A stretch of 64,000 nucleotides of DNA. Origin: Bacteroides sp. (GTDB lineage Bacteria > Bacteroidota > Bacteroidia > Bacteroidales > Muribaculaceae). A program made the translations under genes and the position numbers. The stretch covers positions 1 to 64,000 of the forward strand of contig JAAVCK010000027.1 in assembly GCA_014802325.1 (NCBI GenBank), written 5' to 3'. Under the pieces are notes generated by a model, which had not been told where the DNA came from, made no database searches, and was given only the letters and a program-made list of their open reading frames with translations. Below are positions 26,292 through 35,349 of the stretch, piece by piece (positions within the stretch are counted from its first letter, which is position 1; every line of letters starts with the position of its first letter).

Positions 26292-26802
26292 GAACCTGAT
26301 CCCATTTCAATTTTTCCGTGTCGTAGGGTCGGCGCTGCTCATCGGGATAACCGAGAGCTATTACGCACACCGGGGTAATGGTTTCGGGTATACTGAGCGC
26401 TTCCTGAATATACTCTTCCGAGGGTTGATTGTCAGCGGCAAATCGTCCTCTTACCTGCACCCAACATGAGCCAAGTCCGAGATCCTGAGCCTGAAGCTGG
26501 AGAAAAGTTGCAGCCACTGATGCGTCTTCAATCCAAGCATCCGATTTGGTGGAGTCAGCGCACACCACTATGGCAAGTTTGCACGACGCAAGCGCAGTAG
26601 CATATACGGGTTTGCAGTGCGACAGGCGTTCGAGCATATCGCGATCTTCCACAGCCACAAACTGCCATGAGCGAGAATTTTTTGAGGTAGGCGCCATGAG
26701 GCCGGCCTGAATAATAAGCGAAACATCTTCCGCAGGAATAGCGGCATCAGTAAAGCGCCTGATAGAACGACGATTTACTATCAGATTATGAAAATTATCC
26801 AT
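26275..26802 (-). CDS. Nitroreductase family protein
   Basis: A 175-residue FMN-dependent oxidoreductase. Visible are NRRSIRRFTDAAIPAEDV (FMN-phosphate contact, about residues 10-27), GLMAPTSKNSRSWQFV (about 34-49) and the late GLGSCWVQVRGRF. Such enzymes reduce nitro groups, quinones or flavins with NAD(P)H. It lies upstream of the DUF2520 gene with a 17-base overlap and 18 bases after the HU-SPOR gene. Natural substrate not predictable. Confidence 0.9.
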   Translation of the reverse strand: MDNFHNLIVNRRSIRRFTDAAIPAEDVSLIIQAGLMAPTSKNSRSWQFVAVEDRDMLERLSHCKPVYATALASCKLAIVVCADSTKSDAWIEDASVAATFLQLQAQDLGLGSCWVQVRGRFAADNQPSEEYIQEALSIPETITPVCVIALGYPDEQRRPYDTEKLKWDQVHVDKF

Positions 26803-26820
26803 ATTTCAGTAAGGTGTATA

Positions 26821-27786
26821 TTATTGTTTCAATACCCACGACTGAGCGAAACGCTCTTTGAAAAGTGGAGAATCGGCGGCTTCCAAGGCTGCTTGAATAG
26901 ATCGGGCCGAAGCTGCATACACACGGTAATTCCCGTCAGTAATCATAAGTCCGAGATTGTAGTCGCCATGCCGGCTCATAAATGTTTCAGCCTGCTCGGC
27001 GGAAGCAAACGAGCCTACGATAACCAGATACGGATCGTCGCCGTTGATGCGAGTAATCTCTCGACTTGAAGCGTTTATTACAGGCTTCACCTCAACTTCT
27101 GTCTGTTTTTCTACTACTCCGGCTATCACAAGTTCGGGAGTAGCAGGGGGATTATTACCCCACAGCGCATCGGCAAGTGCATAAGCCGAAAGACCGGAGT
27201 CGATTGAAGCGAAATGCACATCCGAGCGGTTATCATCGCCCGAGATATGAAGAAACAGCGTTGCAGCCATAAGAATCGCGGCGAAGCAGGCGGCAACTCT
27301 CAAGAATCCGGTGATGAGCGGATGACGGTTTCGAGCAGGAGCCATATGCTCGCCAATCGACACGACCTCATCCGTGTCATTAAGATTTATATCACGCAGA
27401 CCGGCAAAAGCACTGTCGGCTTTATCTGGATCAGCTATAAATTCGGGAGTAGAACCGCCGTTGAATCTGAGAATACCTAATTCACCGAGTGAAATTTCTC
27501 TATCTGATTCAAGCTGATAGCGCATTGACTTTACTTCTTCTGTGACAATACGCATAGCAGCCTCACGCGAAATTTCTTCACGGCGGCTGATACTGTCGGC
27601 AAGCATCCAGTCATTATAGTCTATCTCGGGATTGAAGCCAACAGATACAGAAGGTGCATGAAAGACGAATGTTTTCTCATCAATCCATGCCTCACGATAG
27701 TGATTGAGAAACGCACCAAGCCCCGGCACCACGACGCAATCGTGATGAGTAAGAAGGTAGCTGATATGTAATATAATGCGATTCAC
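26821..27786 (-). CDS. HU-like and SPOR domain membrane protein
   Basis: A 321-residue protein that joins an N-terminal HU/CCDC81-like DNA-binding-fold domain (about residues 1-130; LLTHHDCVVVPGLGAFLNHY, then EISLGELGILRFN), a single membrane span (about 165-180) and a periplasmic SPOR domain (about 240-320; YLVIVGSFASAEQAETFM), which binds denuded peptidoglycan at division sites. A GTG start at 27786 (VNRIILHISYLL) is chosen because it lies 4 bases after a -7 box TATCTTTG, whereas the upstream ATG at 27813 would precede that box. The gene is probably a division-site factor of Bacteroidetes. Confidence 0.82.
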   Translation of the reverse strand: MNRIILHISYLLTHHDCVVVPGLGAFLNHYREAWIDEKTFVFHAPSVSVGFNPEIDYNDWMLADSISRREEISREAAMRIVTEEVKSMRYQLESDREISLGELGILRFNGGSTPEFIADPDKADSAFAGLRDINLNDTDEVVSIGEHMAPARNRHPLITGFLRVAACFAAILMAATLFLHISGDDNRSDVHFASIDSGLSAYALADALWGNNPPATPELVIAGVVEKQTEVEVKPVINASSREITRINGDDPYLVIVGSFASAEQAETFMSRHGDYNLGLMITDGNYRVYAASARSIQAALEAADSPLFKERFAQSWVLKQ

Positions 27787-27790
27787 ACTG

Positions 27791-27798
27791 CAAAGATA
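27791..27798 (-). promoter_or_regulatory. Promoter box directly before the HU-SPOR gene
   Basis: TATCTTTG on the minus strand, 4 bases before the GTG at 27786. It excludes the upstream ATG as a start and implies a leaderless mRNA. Confidence 0.6.
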
Positions 27799-27863
27799 GC
27801 AATTTTTTCGCAAAAAAATGATATATATCTCTGCAATGTGAATCGAAAAAAATTAAATCACTG

Positions 27864-30800
27864 TCAGTCACCCGTTACTTCGAGTCTGACACCCGATGAA
27901 TGAGCGGTAAGCTCCGGAGCATACTGGCTCTGAAGCGTGGCAATGCCTGACGCATAGCTTCCTGATGCAGTGACCCAAAGGTCATAGCTGATGATATAAC
28001 GTCCGCGAGGCAGACGGTCAACAAATATCCTCGTGCGATCGGTGCGATTTTCAAGATAGAAATAAATTCCGTCCATAGCTACGGGATGGGGCAGTTGTTC
28101 TACCGGGCGGAAGCAAGCGGCTCTGCTATCGTCAATAGCCACATAATCCATATCTCGATCATTGACTATCGTCAGTTCCACTTTGACCTTATCACCGACT
28201 TTTAAGGTCGGGACTTCTTCAACAGTTGAGCCGGCATATCGCAAGAATCTTTTTGTGACAGAAAGTCCGTCGACTGATGATTCGGCCACCTCAGTCATTT
28301 TGGCCTCGGCGCGCGTATATACAGCACCCCATGAGGCAGAGCCGGATTTCTCACGTGAGATGGAAATAGGTGTCAAGTCTTCATTGACAAGTCTTGAAAT
28401 ATCGGTACGGAAATATCCCGTGGTCTTTTCTACCGATGACGGTATTACTGACTTTCCGCCTACAGTAATATCCACATCATCGGCGGGTCGGAGCCACTGT
28501 CCGGAAGATTTAAGAATAGTAGCTATTACAGCCGAAGTGGATATCGATTCACGCCAGTCTGTGGCCTGCTTCTGAAGTATGAGCCACTGTCGTATTGCAT
28601 CCGTGTCCGGGCTTTCGGGTGTGATTTCATCAAATGCTTCAAGCACAGTTGCGGTAGCGGCAACAGTATTGAATCGCCACAGACATACTGACTGACCGAT
28701 TGACGGCCACCACATACCTTTCTCGGAAGAATACGATGCAAAATCTTTGATAGAACCAAGTATCGTGCGGGCTTCTTTTGCTTTTCCAAATCGATGCAGC
28801 AATATTGCGTCAGTAGCTTTCATGGTCACCGACCCTTCTTTCCAATTGGCCAAGATGTTGTCAAGCGTATTGTCTACAGCCCGACGGCTACCGGATTCTT
28901 TATATCTCTGCAGGAAATATGAAGCAATCATAGAGTAGGAATAGAATGTTGCATCAGGAGATTTAGCAAGAACATACTCAGCTCGATTAGTAAGATATGC
29001 CAGCGACTTATCAATTATGTCCGTGAGCCGGTCATCCGACGGGAGGTATCCGAGCTGATTCAGACGGCCTAAAAGCATCAATACGTTTGCCGTAGCCCAT
29101 TCCGATGAGTCGTATGATTGTCCCATCCATGCAATGCCACCATCGCTGCGTAATAAAGTAGAAAGCAGTGCAATATTAGAGTCGTAGACTTTGCGTATCT
29201 CCGCGCTGTCAAACAGCAATGCCAGGCGAGTCATACGTTCAGTTTCGGACTTGGCGTCAATCATCCACGGCGTAGAGCTTAGCAGCATAATCTTCAGATC
29301 AGGATTACGCTCAAGCATAGATAGATAAGTCGAGTCCGAACGATCGCTCTCAAGCCATGTACGCAGATATGTTTCTATCTCGGGATTATCATGCATGAGC
29401 CCCTCTGCCACTGATGCCGAGAATAATGATGAAGCAGCCTGAACAGAAGTTGAGCAATCGGTGGAGAGCAGTCCGGGGAGGGCTGATACGACATACCAAG
29501 CCGGATTTTCAGTATACTCAAGAGTTATGCGATCGTCGGCTGTCCTTTTGGCCACAGTCATATCTATCTTTTTCTGACTCGGCGCTATATAGAAGGGATG
29601 CGTCTCAATAACGGGTGTCACGGATGGTAGTACTGGTATCACACCTGCTTCCCCGTCGGCAAATCGATCGGTAGCCGATTTTACTCTGTAACCGATAACA
29701 TCAGCATCCGTCTCAACCGAAAATTCACACGACGCCGTGGCACTACCTTTGGCAGAAAGCGAATTGATGGTTTTGCTGTCCGCGATAATCTTACCGTCGA
29801 CAGTATTAAATATCTCGATAGTTGTAGAGACTACAGCGTCAGAGTCGGAAGCATTCATGACGAAGGTATTCATAACAACCTTGTCGCCTTTGCGCACAAA
29901 CTGCGGTGCCTGCGGATTTACCATTATTGGTTTTGAGGCAATGACCGAAGCATCAAATTCAGCGCTGTTAAAACTACGGGTGAACGCAATAGTATTGAAT
30001 CGCCAAGTAGTATTGGCATCAGGCACGGTAAACTGAACTTTAATTCGGCCCTCCTTGTCGGTCGCCAGCATTGGACGGAACAGCGCAAGAGCAGCTTCGG
30101 CATCGCGATAGGAGAAACTATTTTCACTATCAATGTCGGCTGACGCTGTATCGTCAATACTTTCAGATTCTGTTGCCGACTCTCTTACTATCAAATTATC
30201 AGATGAACCGGAATCAAACCCAAGAGCCATGGCCGGGGCTGCCATATCCGTAGCTACGGCCGTTGCTTCAGTAGCCGCCATACTTGCATTCATCTTGTAT
30301 CTCATTGTGCCTCTAATTCGCATATGGTTTTCAAACAAGCTGTTGCCGTAAGTATTGAAGTAGGGCGGAACGATAAGATTATTATTCGTATAATAATTAT
30401 GCGTAAAATAAGTGTTGGCGAAACTTATTCCCTGATCCTGCATGCTGACAGAGAGAGGGATATACGACGAGAATTTCGGGAAATTCCAGGGCGAGGTATT
30501 CAATGCATCGAGAGCCGCATTATACATGCGCATCATTACGGCCGCCTCCAAGGCTTTATCATCCGTATTTTCCACGCAGAAAGTCCATGTTTCTTCAGAT
30601 GCAGGAGTAATTCTGTCGCGGAATGTCTCGGTTTTGATTCTCAAAGGGGCTTCGGCGGGCGGACACGTGACAGTATAAGTCATACATATTGACTTATTGG
30701 ATTTTACCGCCACGAAACTTACTTTACAAGTCTCCGTGTCAGCCGGCACATGGTAGTCCCATGTATTGAAACCACTCTTTGCATCAAAAGAGCCCTTATC

Positions 30801-33539
30801 TACGATGCCGCTCTTTGTTGCTGCGACGAAGTGAATCACTAAGGGTTCGTTAGCAAAGAAGTTCCAGCGGAATACTCGTGAGTTATCAAGTTTGATATTA
30901 TCATTCATCGGCGACCACACTATCATATCTTCTACAGGAGTGCCGGTATCGGTGCTTCGATAAATGATGACGTTATATGTGACAGACGATGATACATCGG
31001 CCTTTTCACCGGCGAGCGAAACCGTAATTTCATATTGTCCGGATGACAAATCAGCTGATGGAATTGTTCGATCGGCCGAAAGAGCCACTTTTTCGGCAAT
31101 AGTATCATTGTCGCTCTTCCTGACCATCGTATACGATAAGGGCATATCCACCACATCGTTTTTGTAATCAAGCACCCTCACCGGCACAGAAATAACAGCC
31201 GGAGCCTCCACATTTGAGGAATATGACGAGAGTTCAAGCCTGTAAGAGGGAGTGAGCATAAACGATGTAGTTGCCGACTGGCTCTCACCATCGGAATTTG
31301 TGACGGTAAAGTCTGCTACAAACAATCCGTCGGGCAGCGGCGAATCATTGATTACAGAAGCCGGAACTACAAGAGTAAATTCGCCGTTTGAATCGGCGGT
31401 TACCGTGTCGGCGTAAAATGTCATATTATCCGTGGCACCGCTCCTGAAATAGCTGAACGGCGGTACATTCATCAATTTCATCTTTACCGATACCCCGCTC
31501 AGACTGAAACCCGAATAAGTGGCAGCTTTACCTCGGAGTGTGACATCTCCGGATGACGGATAGTTATTTTCGGCGGGAGATAGTGTGATAAAGAACGTAG
31601 GACTTACATAATCCGATACCATGACCGATGCTGACGCTACGTGTTGGCCGTCATGGCGTATCGACAGTGTATAATATCCGGTGAGTCGATCGGACGGTAT
31701 AATAAAAGACCCTTCTACTCGTCCATATTCGTCAGACTGACAATCGATAGTATCCACGGGCTGACAGTTTACGTCAGAAAGCACTACCGTAACCTTTTTA
31801 TCCGCCGAAGCTATCATGCCGTTTCGCGACTCGGTGTAAATGATTGCCGACCATTCAAGAGAATCGCCCTGATGATATATAGGGAGAGATGTGAAGAAGC
31901 TACCTCGGAGTCGGTCGCTATCATCTTTCTTACCTATATATGATACGTAAAATGGATCGGCATATCTGTCTTCGCCTTTTGCAGCGAAATACTGACCTCC
32001 GGATAAAGATTCCGGTATATCGAAATAACCATTGCTATCGGTACGTCCTACGTCGACGCGGGTTTTATCTCTATCGCGGCGTGATACCATGACATCCTCC
32101 AAAGCCCGACCTGACAGACGGTCGAGTGTCAGGATAGCGCGGGAGTCATTATCCTCAAACTTCGCAGCCATTATCGAAGTCACATTCACACGAGCCGAAT
32201 TAATGTTTTCAGCTCCTTCGACCGTAGCTAATACCCGATATTTTCCATAACCGGGAAATACATAATAAATCTTCTTGTCGTCGCTAAACGGGGCGATGCC
32301 CATACTTGTAAGTCTGAATGTAGCCAGCGGCACAAGGTTTGCAAGCGAATCATCGGGCAGTCCGGCATCGTAATGCGACACGTCATAAATCTTTACCGTT
32401 GTGTGGTTGACGTTGTTCATCGTTACAGAAATCTCTGACACTTCTCCGGGGTATACGTTCTGCGGTGTAGATAAATACACATTCTTCTGTGTCAACGTTT
32501 TTCGCATTTCTTTCAACTGATCAGAAAAGCGCCCGGAGGGATATTTTGCCAGGCTGGTGTCGATTAAGGCTACAAGTTCCTTGGCTTCATTGTTATCAGA
32601 AGTCATGACGCCTACGCGGATGATTTCAATCAGTATCTCACATGAATATTCGTTGTCGATAAAACGGTCATATAACTCGCGAAGTAACGCGGCATAATCT
32701 TTATTCCGATCACTTCCGTATGTGAAGATATGGCTGTTGATATATCCGAGTCTGGCGAGGTCAGTGTTGATAAAAGCCGGCACATCAGCTTTATGAAACT
32801 CAAGAAGATGGCTGTAAAGTTCAAGAATCTTGCGGACATAGCTGTTATTTGAGTTAAGGCGCGGATTGAGGCCGGACATCAGTTTCACAAACCTGGGAGC
32901 TGACGTAAAGTAATTTCGCCCTACGAAACACTGATACGGCGATATGGAGTTGAGATTCTGAATGGCCTGACAGGCAATGAAGTCAAACAGGGTGGGATAG
33001 AGCACCTTGTCATCTTCATTGATGCTGATATTACGGCTGAATTTTCCGATCGGACATGATTTCAGAGCTTGCGCATTCTCAAGCGACTCGTCAATCAACT
33101 TGGCGATACTGTCGCGAAACTGTTGGCCGCTCCACAGAAAAATATCCGGTGACAGAACTCCTGACGGAAGCTCGCGATTGTCATACACGTATCTGTCGGC
33201 CGTATATATCTCCGTCAGCAGCCGCTCCTGAAGAGCACTAAGCATAGCCGAGAGGGTGGGATCGGATGATAGAGTCTTCACCGAATCGATAGCTGACAAT
33301 GTTTTGACTGCATTACTTTTATCAATAGAATTTTCAGCTATACATATATCTATCAGCGACTGAACGACACCTTGATTATCATGGTGCTTCAACGCTTTGT
33401 CAAGTGCTTTACCGCTGCTCTCTATCACCTTCTTCGGGAAAGCAAAATCAGGTTCTGACGGAGTCGCAGCCGACAGGGATAGTGTCGATGGGATTGCTGA
33501 AAGAAGCATAACCCACTGCTGTAATTTTGAAAACCTCAT
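27864..33539 (-). CDS. Large alpha-2-macroglobulin family protein
   Basis: A 1,891-residue exported protein (signal peptide about 1-24) of the bacterial alpha-2-macroglobulin type. An MG2-like macroglobulin domain begins near residue 360 (NVYLSTPQNVYPGEVSEISV), a bait-like variable region is seen around 1,090-1,130 with Ala/Thr-rich sequence, the A2M domain near 1,150-1,260 (KVQFTVPDANTTWRFNTIAF), and the helical thioester-domain region near 1,360. The thioester Cys-Gln-Glu signature is not present (DCSTSVQ at the expected place), so it would trap proteases without covalent linkage. It may protect the envelope against proteases. No penicillin-binding partner gene is adjacent. Confidence 0.9.
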   Translation of the reverse strand: MRFSKLQQWVMLLSAIPSTLSLSAATPSEPDFAFPKKVIESSGKALDKALKHHDNQGVVQSLIDICIAENSIDKSNAVKTLSAIDSVKTLSSDPTLSAMLSALQERLLTEIYTADRYVYDNRELPSGVLSPDIFLWSGQQFRDSIAKLIDESLENAQALKSCPIGKFSRNISINEDDKVLYPTLFDFIACQAIQNLNSISPYQCFVGRNYFTSAPRFVKLMSGLNPRLNSNNSYVRKILELYSHLLEFHKADVPAFINTDLARLGYINSHIFTYGSDRNKDYAALLRELYDRFIDNEYSCEILIEIIRVGVMTSDNNEAKELVALIDTSLAKYPSGRFSDQLKEMRKTLTQKNVYLSTPQNVYPGEVSEISVTMNNVNHTTVKIYDVSHYDAGLPDDSLANLVPLATFRLTSMGIAPFSDDKKIYYVFPGYGKYRVLATVEGAENINSARVNVTSIMAAKFEDNDSRAILTLDRLSGRALEDVMVSRRDRDKTRVDVGRTDSNGYFDIPESLSGGQYFAAKGEDRYADPFYVSYIGKKDDSDRLRGSFFTSLPIYHQGDSLEWSAIIYTESRNGMIASADKKVTVVLSDVNCQPVDTIDCQSDEYGRVEGSFIIPSDRLTGYYTLSIRHDGQHVASASVMVSDYVSPTFFITLSPAENNYPSSGDVTLRGKAATYSGFSLSGVSVKMKLMNVPPFSYFRSGATDNMTFYADTVTADSNGEFTLVVPASVINDSPLPDGLFVADFTVTNSDGESQSATTSFMLTPSYRLELSSYSSNVEAPAVISVPVRVLDYKNDVVDMPLSYTMVRKSDNDTIAEKVALSADRTIPSADLSSGQYEITVSLAGEKADVSSSVTYNVIIYRSTDTGTPVEDMIVWSPMNDNIKLDNSRVFRWNFFANEPLVIHFVAATKSGIVDKGSFDAKSGFNTWDYHVPADTETCKVSFVAVKSNKSICMTYTVTCPPAEAPLRIKTETFRDRITPASEETWTFCVENTDDKALEAAVMMRMYNAALDALNTSPWNFPKFSSYIPLSVSMQDQGISFANTYFTHNYYTNNNLIVPPYFNTYGNSLFENHMRIRGTMRYKMNASMAATEATAVATDMAAPAMALGFDSGSSDNLIVRESATESESIDDTASADIDSENSFSYRDAEAALALFRPMLATDKEGRIKVQFTVPDANTTWRFNTIAFTRSFNSAEFDASVIASKPIMVNPQAPQFVRKGDKVVMNTFVMNASDSDAVVSTTIEIFNTVDGKIIADSKTINSLSAKGSATASCEFSVETDADVIGYRVKSATDRFADGEAGVIPVLPSVTPVIETHPFYIAPSQKKIDMTVAKRTADDRITLEYTENPAWYVVSALPGLLSTDCSTSVQAASSLFSASVAEGLMHDNPEIETYLRTWLESDRSDSTYLSMLERNPDLKIMLLSSTPWMIDAKSETERMTRLALLFDSAEIRKVYDSNIALLSTLLRSDGGIAWMGQSYDSSEWATANVLMLLGRLNQLGYLPSDDRLTDIIDKSLAYLTNRAEYVLAKSPDATFYSYSMIASYFLQRYKESGSRRAVDNTLDNILANWKEGSVTMKATDAILLHRFGKAKEARTILGSIKDFASYSSEKGMWWPSIGQSVCLWRFNTVAATATVLEAFDEITPESPDTDAIRQWLILQKQATDWRESISTSAVIATILKSSGQWLRPADDVDITVGGKSVIPSSVEKTTGYFRTDISRLVNEDLTPISISREKSGSASWGAVYTRAEAKMTEVAESSVDGLSVTKRFLRYAGSTVEEVPTLKVGDKVKVELTIVNDRDMDYVAIDDSRAACFRPVEQLPHPVAMDGIYFYLENRTDRTRIFVDRLPRGRYIISYDLWVTASGSYASGIATLQSQYAPELTAHSSGVRLEVTGD

Positions 33540-33572
33540 AATATTATGTAATTGTTTGTAAAAAAAATCTAT

Positions 33573-33602
33573 GCCCGCTCACGCGGTGCAAGCGGGGCGG
33601 GC
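33573..33602 (-). terminator. Terminator after the Spy-like gene
   Basis: GCCCGC pairs with GCGGGC around an 18-base loop, followed on the minus strand by ATTTTTTTT. It separates the sigma operon from the alpha-2-macroglobulin gene. Confidence 0.8.
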
Positions 33603-33635
33603 AATGAAACAATAGAGGAGAGGGAGAATGTATGC

Positions 33636-34136
33636 TTAATTTTTCCTGTTTTTCTGATTTCGGTTGTTTTTTCTCATGCTGCTGTGCTTCTTCATCAGTT
33701 CCTTGGTAAACTGAACTTCGGCATCCTTAAGAGCAAACAGCTGAGCCGGTGTGAGTATTTGCGAAAACTGAGCGAAATATTTCTTTTCGATAGCTCCTTC
33801 TTTCGCTTTCAGATCGAATGCCACACGGGCAGCATTGCGGTAGTCGGCATCGGTGGCAGCTTTTCCTTTAGTCCTTACTTCTTCTATGGTTTTTCGGGCT
33901 TCGCCGTTTGCCTGACTGATTTCGTTTTCCATACTTGTATAAATCCGGACAAACTTTTCACGTTGCACATCAGTAAGATCGAGCTTCTTGGCGAGATAAT
34001 CGGTCTTTACCGACTGCATCTCCACATTCCATGCTTTGCGGGTGTTCTGTAGTCTGTCATTGGACCGGGCTGAGGCATCGGCCGGAATGAGATGCAAAAG
34101 AATCATCAGTATTAAAAATTTGAAAAAGTGTTTCAT
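33636..34136 (-). CDS. Spy/CpxP-like periplasmic protein
   Basis: A 166-residue exported protein with an N-terminal signal sequence (about 1-23) and a helical, highly charged mature part. Two segments follow the LTxxQ pattern of Spy/CpxP chaperone-like proteins: LDLTDVQREKF (about 52-62) and LTPAQLFALKD (about 127-137). The C-terminus is very basic (KKHSSMRKNNRNQKNRKN). It lies 3 bases after the anti-sigma-like gene and is probably induced by the sigma factor upstream as part of an envelope-stress regulon. Confidence 0.72.
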   Translation of the reverse strand: MKHFFKFLILMILLHLIPADASARSNDRLQNTRKAWNVEMQSVKTDYLAKKLDLTDVQREKFVRIYTSMENEISQANGEARKTIEEVRTKGKAATDADYRNAARVAFDLKAKEGAIEKKYFAQFSQILTPAQLFALKDAEVQFTKELMKKHSSMRKNNRNQKNRKN

Positions 34137-34139
34137 AAA

Positions 34140-34553
34140 TTACTGATTATTTGAGGCGATTAAAGTTGAAGGGTCAAATCCTGATTCATAGAGGTCGTCG
34201 AGAAGGTCGGAGTCAGACATCGAACCTTCCGTGACATAGTAGTCGAGCATATACGAATCATCATTCATAGCCTGGGCGAGAAGTTGATTGTTGTCAAACA
34301 GCGAGTCGGTCGACGATGCTTTGAATACATCCACAAGACTCATCATACACCAAACTCCTGCAAACATGGCGGCAAGATATATATAGGGACGGACTTTATC
34401 CCAAAATGAGCGGGGAAGGACTTTAGTCTCTTTTTCCCATTCGGCTTCAGGGAGCGACGCGGCCATCCGTGAGGCAAAATCCTCGAAGTATCCGTCGGGC
34501 ACGGTCATTCCATCCTTATGGTTAAGTTTTTCGAGTATATTTTCGTTGTTCAT
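34140..34553 (-). CDS. Putative anti-sigma or accessory membrane protein
   Basis: A 137-residue protein with a cytoplasmic N-terminus (VPDGYFEDFASRMAASLP at about 18-35), one membrane segment (about 73-90, YIYLAAMFAGVWCMMSLV) and an acidic periplasmic tail. Genes of this form often follow ECF sigma factor genes in Bacteroidales and may restrain them; no zinc anti-sigma HxxxCxxC motif is present. It lies 66 bases after the sigma gene and 3 bases before the Spy-like gene. Role inferred from context. Confidence 0.65.
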   Translation of the reverse strand: MNNENILEKLNHKDGMTVPDGYFEDFASRMAASLPEAEWEKETKVLPRSFWDKVRPYIYLAAMFAGVWCMMSLVDVFKASSTDSLFDNNQLLAQAMNDDSYMLDYYVTEGSMSDSDLLDDLYESGFDPSTLIASNNQ

Positions 34554-34619
34554 ATTTTCAAGTTCAAGCGGTTATTGACGTTCATTCTAATTACATAGAC
34601 ATTGAAAACACGTAAAGGT

Positions 34620-35162
34620 TTAATCGGCATTCCTGAAATATTGCTCGATTTTTTTCACGGCGTGATGATACGATGTTTTCAGAGCACTCTCCGACGTGCC
34701 GAGTATTTCTGACATCTGCTCGTATTTCATCTCATCGAAATACCGCATATTGAATACGAGTTTCTGCTTGTCGGGGAGGGTGGCAATAGCTTTTCTGAGC
34801 ATTACGGCGAGTTCGTCACCGTCGATATTCTTATCAGCCTCGATAAGATTCACTATATATGATTCCTCGTCGTCAAGCGACACACCCGCACGTTTGCGTT
34901 CCCGCTCAAGAAATGACATGCTTTCGTTGATGGCTATTTTGTGCAGCCATGTACTCAGCCGGGCCTCTCCTCTGAAATTTTCAATATTCTGCCATGCTTT
35001 CATAAATACGTTCTGAAGCACATCGTTGGCATCTTCGTGATTCTGAACTATTCTTCGTACCTGACGGTAGAGCGGTTCGGTATAAAGGCGTATGACCTCC
35101 CCGAAAGCCTCGCGGCACGTAGAGGGTTGCTGAAGCCTATGTATCAGATCTTTATCTTCCAT
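34620..35162 (-). CDS. ECF-type RNA polymerase sigma factor
   Basis: A 180-residue sigma-70 family factor. Region 2 is seen in DANDVLQNVFMKAWQNIENF (about 41-60) with RLSTWLHKIAINE, and region 4 in LPDKQKLVFNMRYFDEMKYE (about 127-146) then SEILGTSESALKTSYHHAVK, which reads the -35 element. It is the first gene of a sigma / anti-sigma-like / Spy-like set, so it most likely controls an envelope-stress response. A promoter of the TAnnTTTG class is not clear upstream; TAATTTTA is the nearest sequence. Confidence 0.92.
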   Translation of the reverse strand: MEDKDLIHRLQQPSTCREAFGEVIRLYTEPLYRQVRRIVQNHEDANDVLQNVFMKAWQNIENFRGEARLSTWLHKIAINESMSFLERERKRAGVSLDDEESYIVNLIEADKNIDGDELAVMLRKAIATLPDKQKLVFNMRYFDEMKYEQMSEILGTSESALKTSYHHAVKKIEQYFRNAD

Positions 35163-35306
35163 CAGGAGGTCGTTGTGAAATTAAATTACAATTTTGTCGG
35201 GTAAAATTACTATTTTATTTTCAAACGCAGCCCGGGAGGCGGTTAAAGGTTGTAAAATTTTAACTATTTTTTTTACCTAATAGGTATCAGTATGACAATG
35301 ATTTTG

Positions 35307-35314
35307 TAATTTTG
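35307..35314 (+). promoter_or_regulatory. Promoter box of the glycosyltransferase-folB unit
   Basis: TAATTTTG lies 36 bases before the glycosyltransferase ATG, a good -7 box with a leader of about 30 bases. Confidence 0.55.
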
Positions 35315-35349
35315 CATGAGGTTTTTATATCATCAGCCTTTATACGTAT

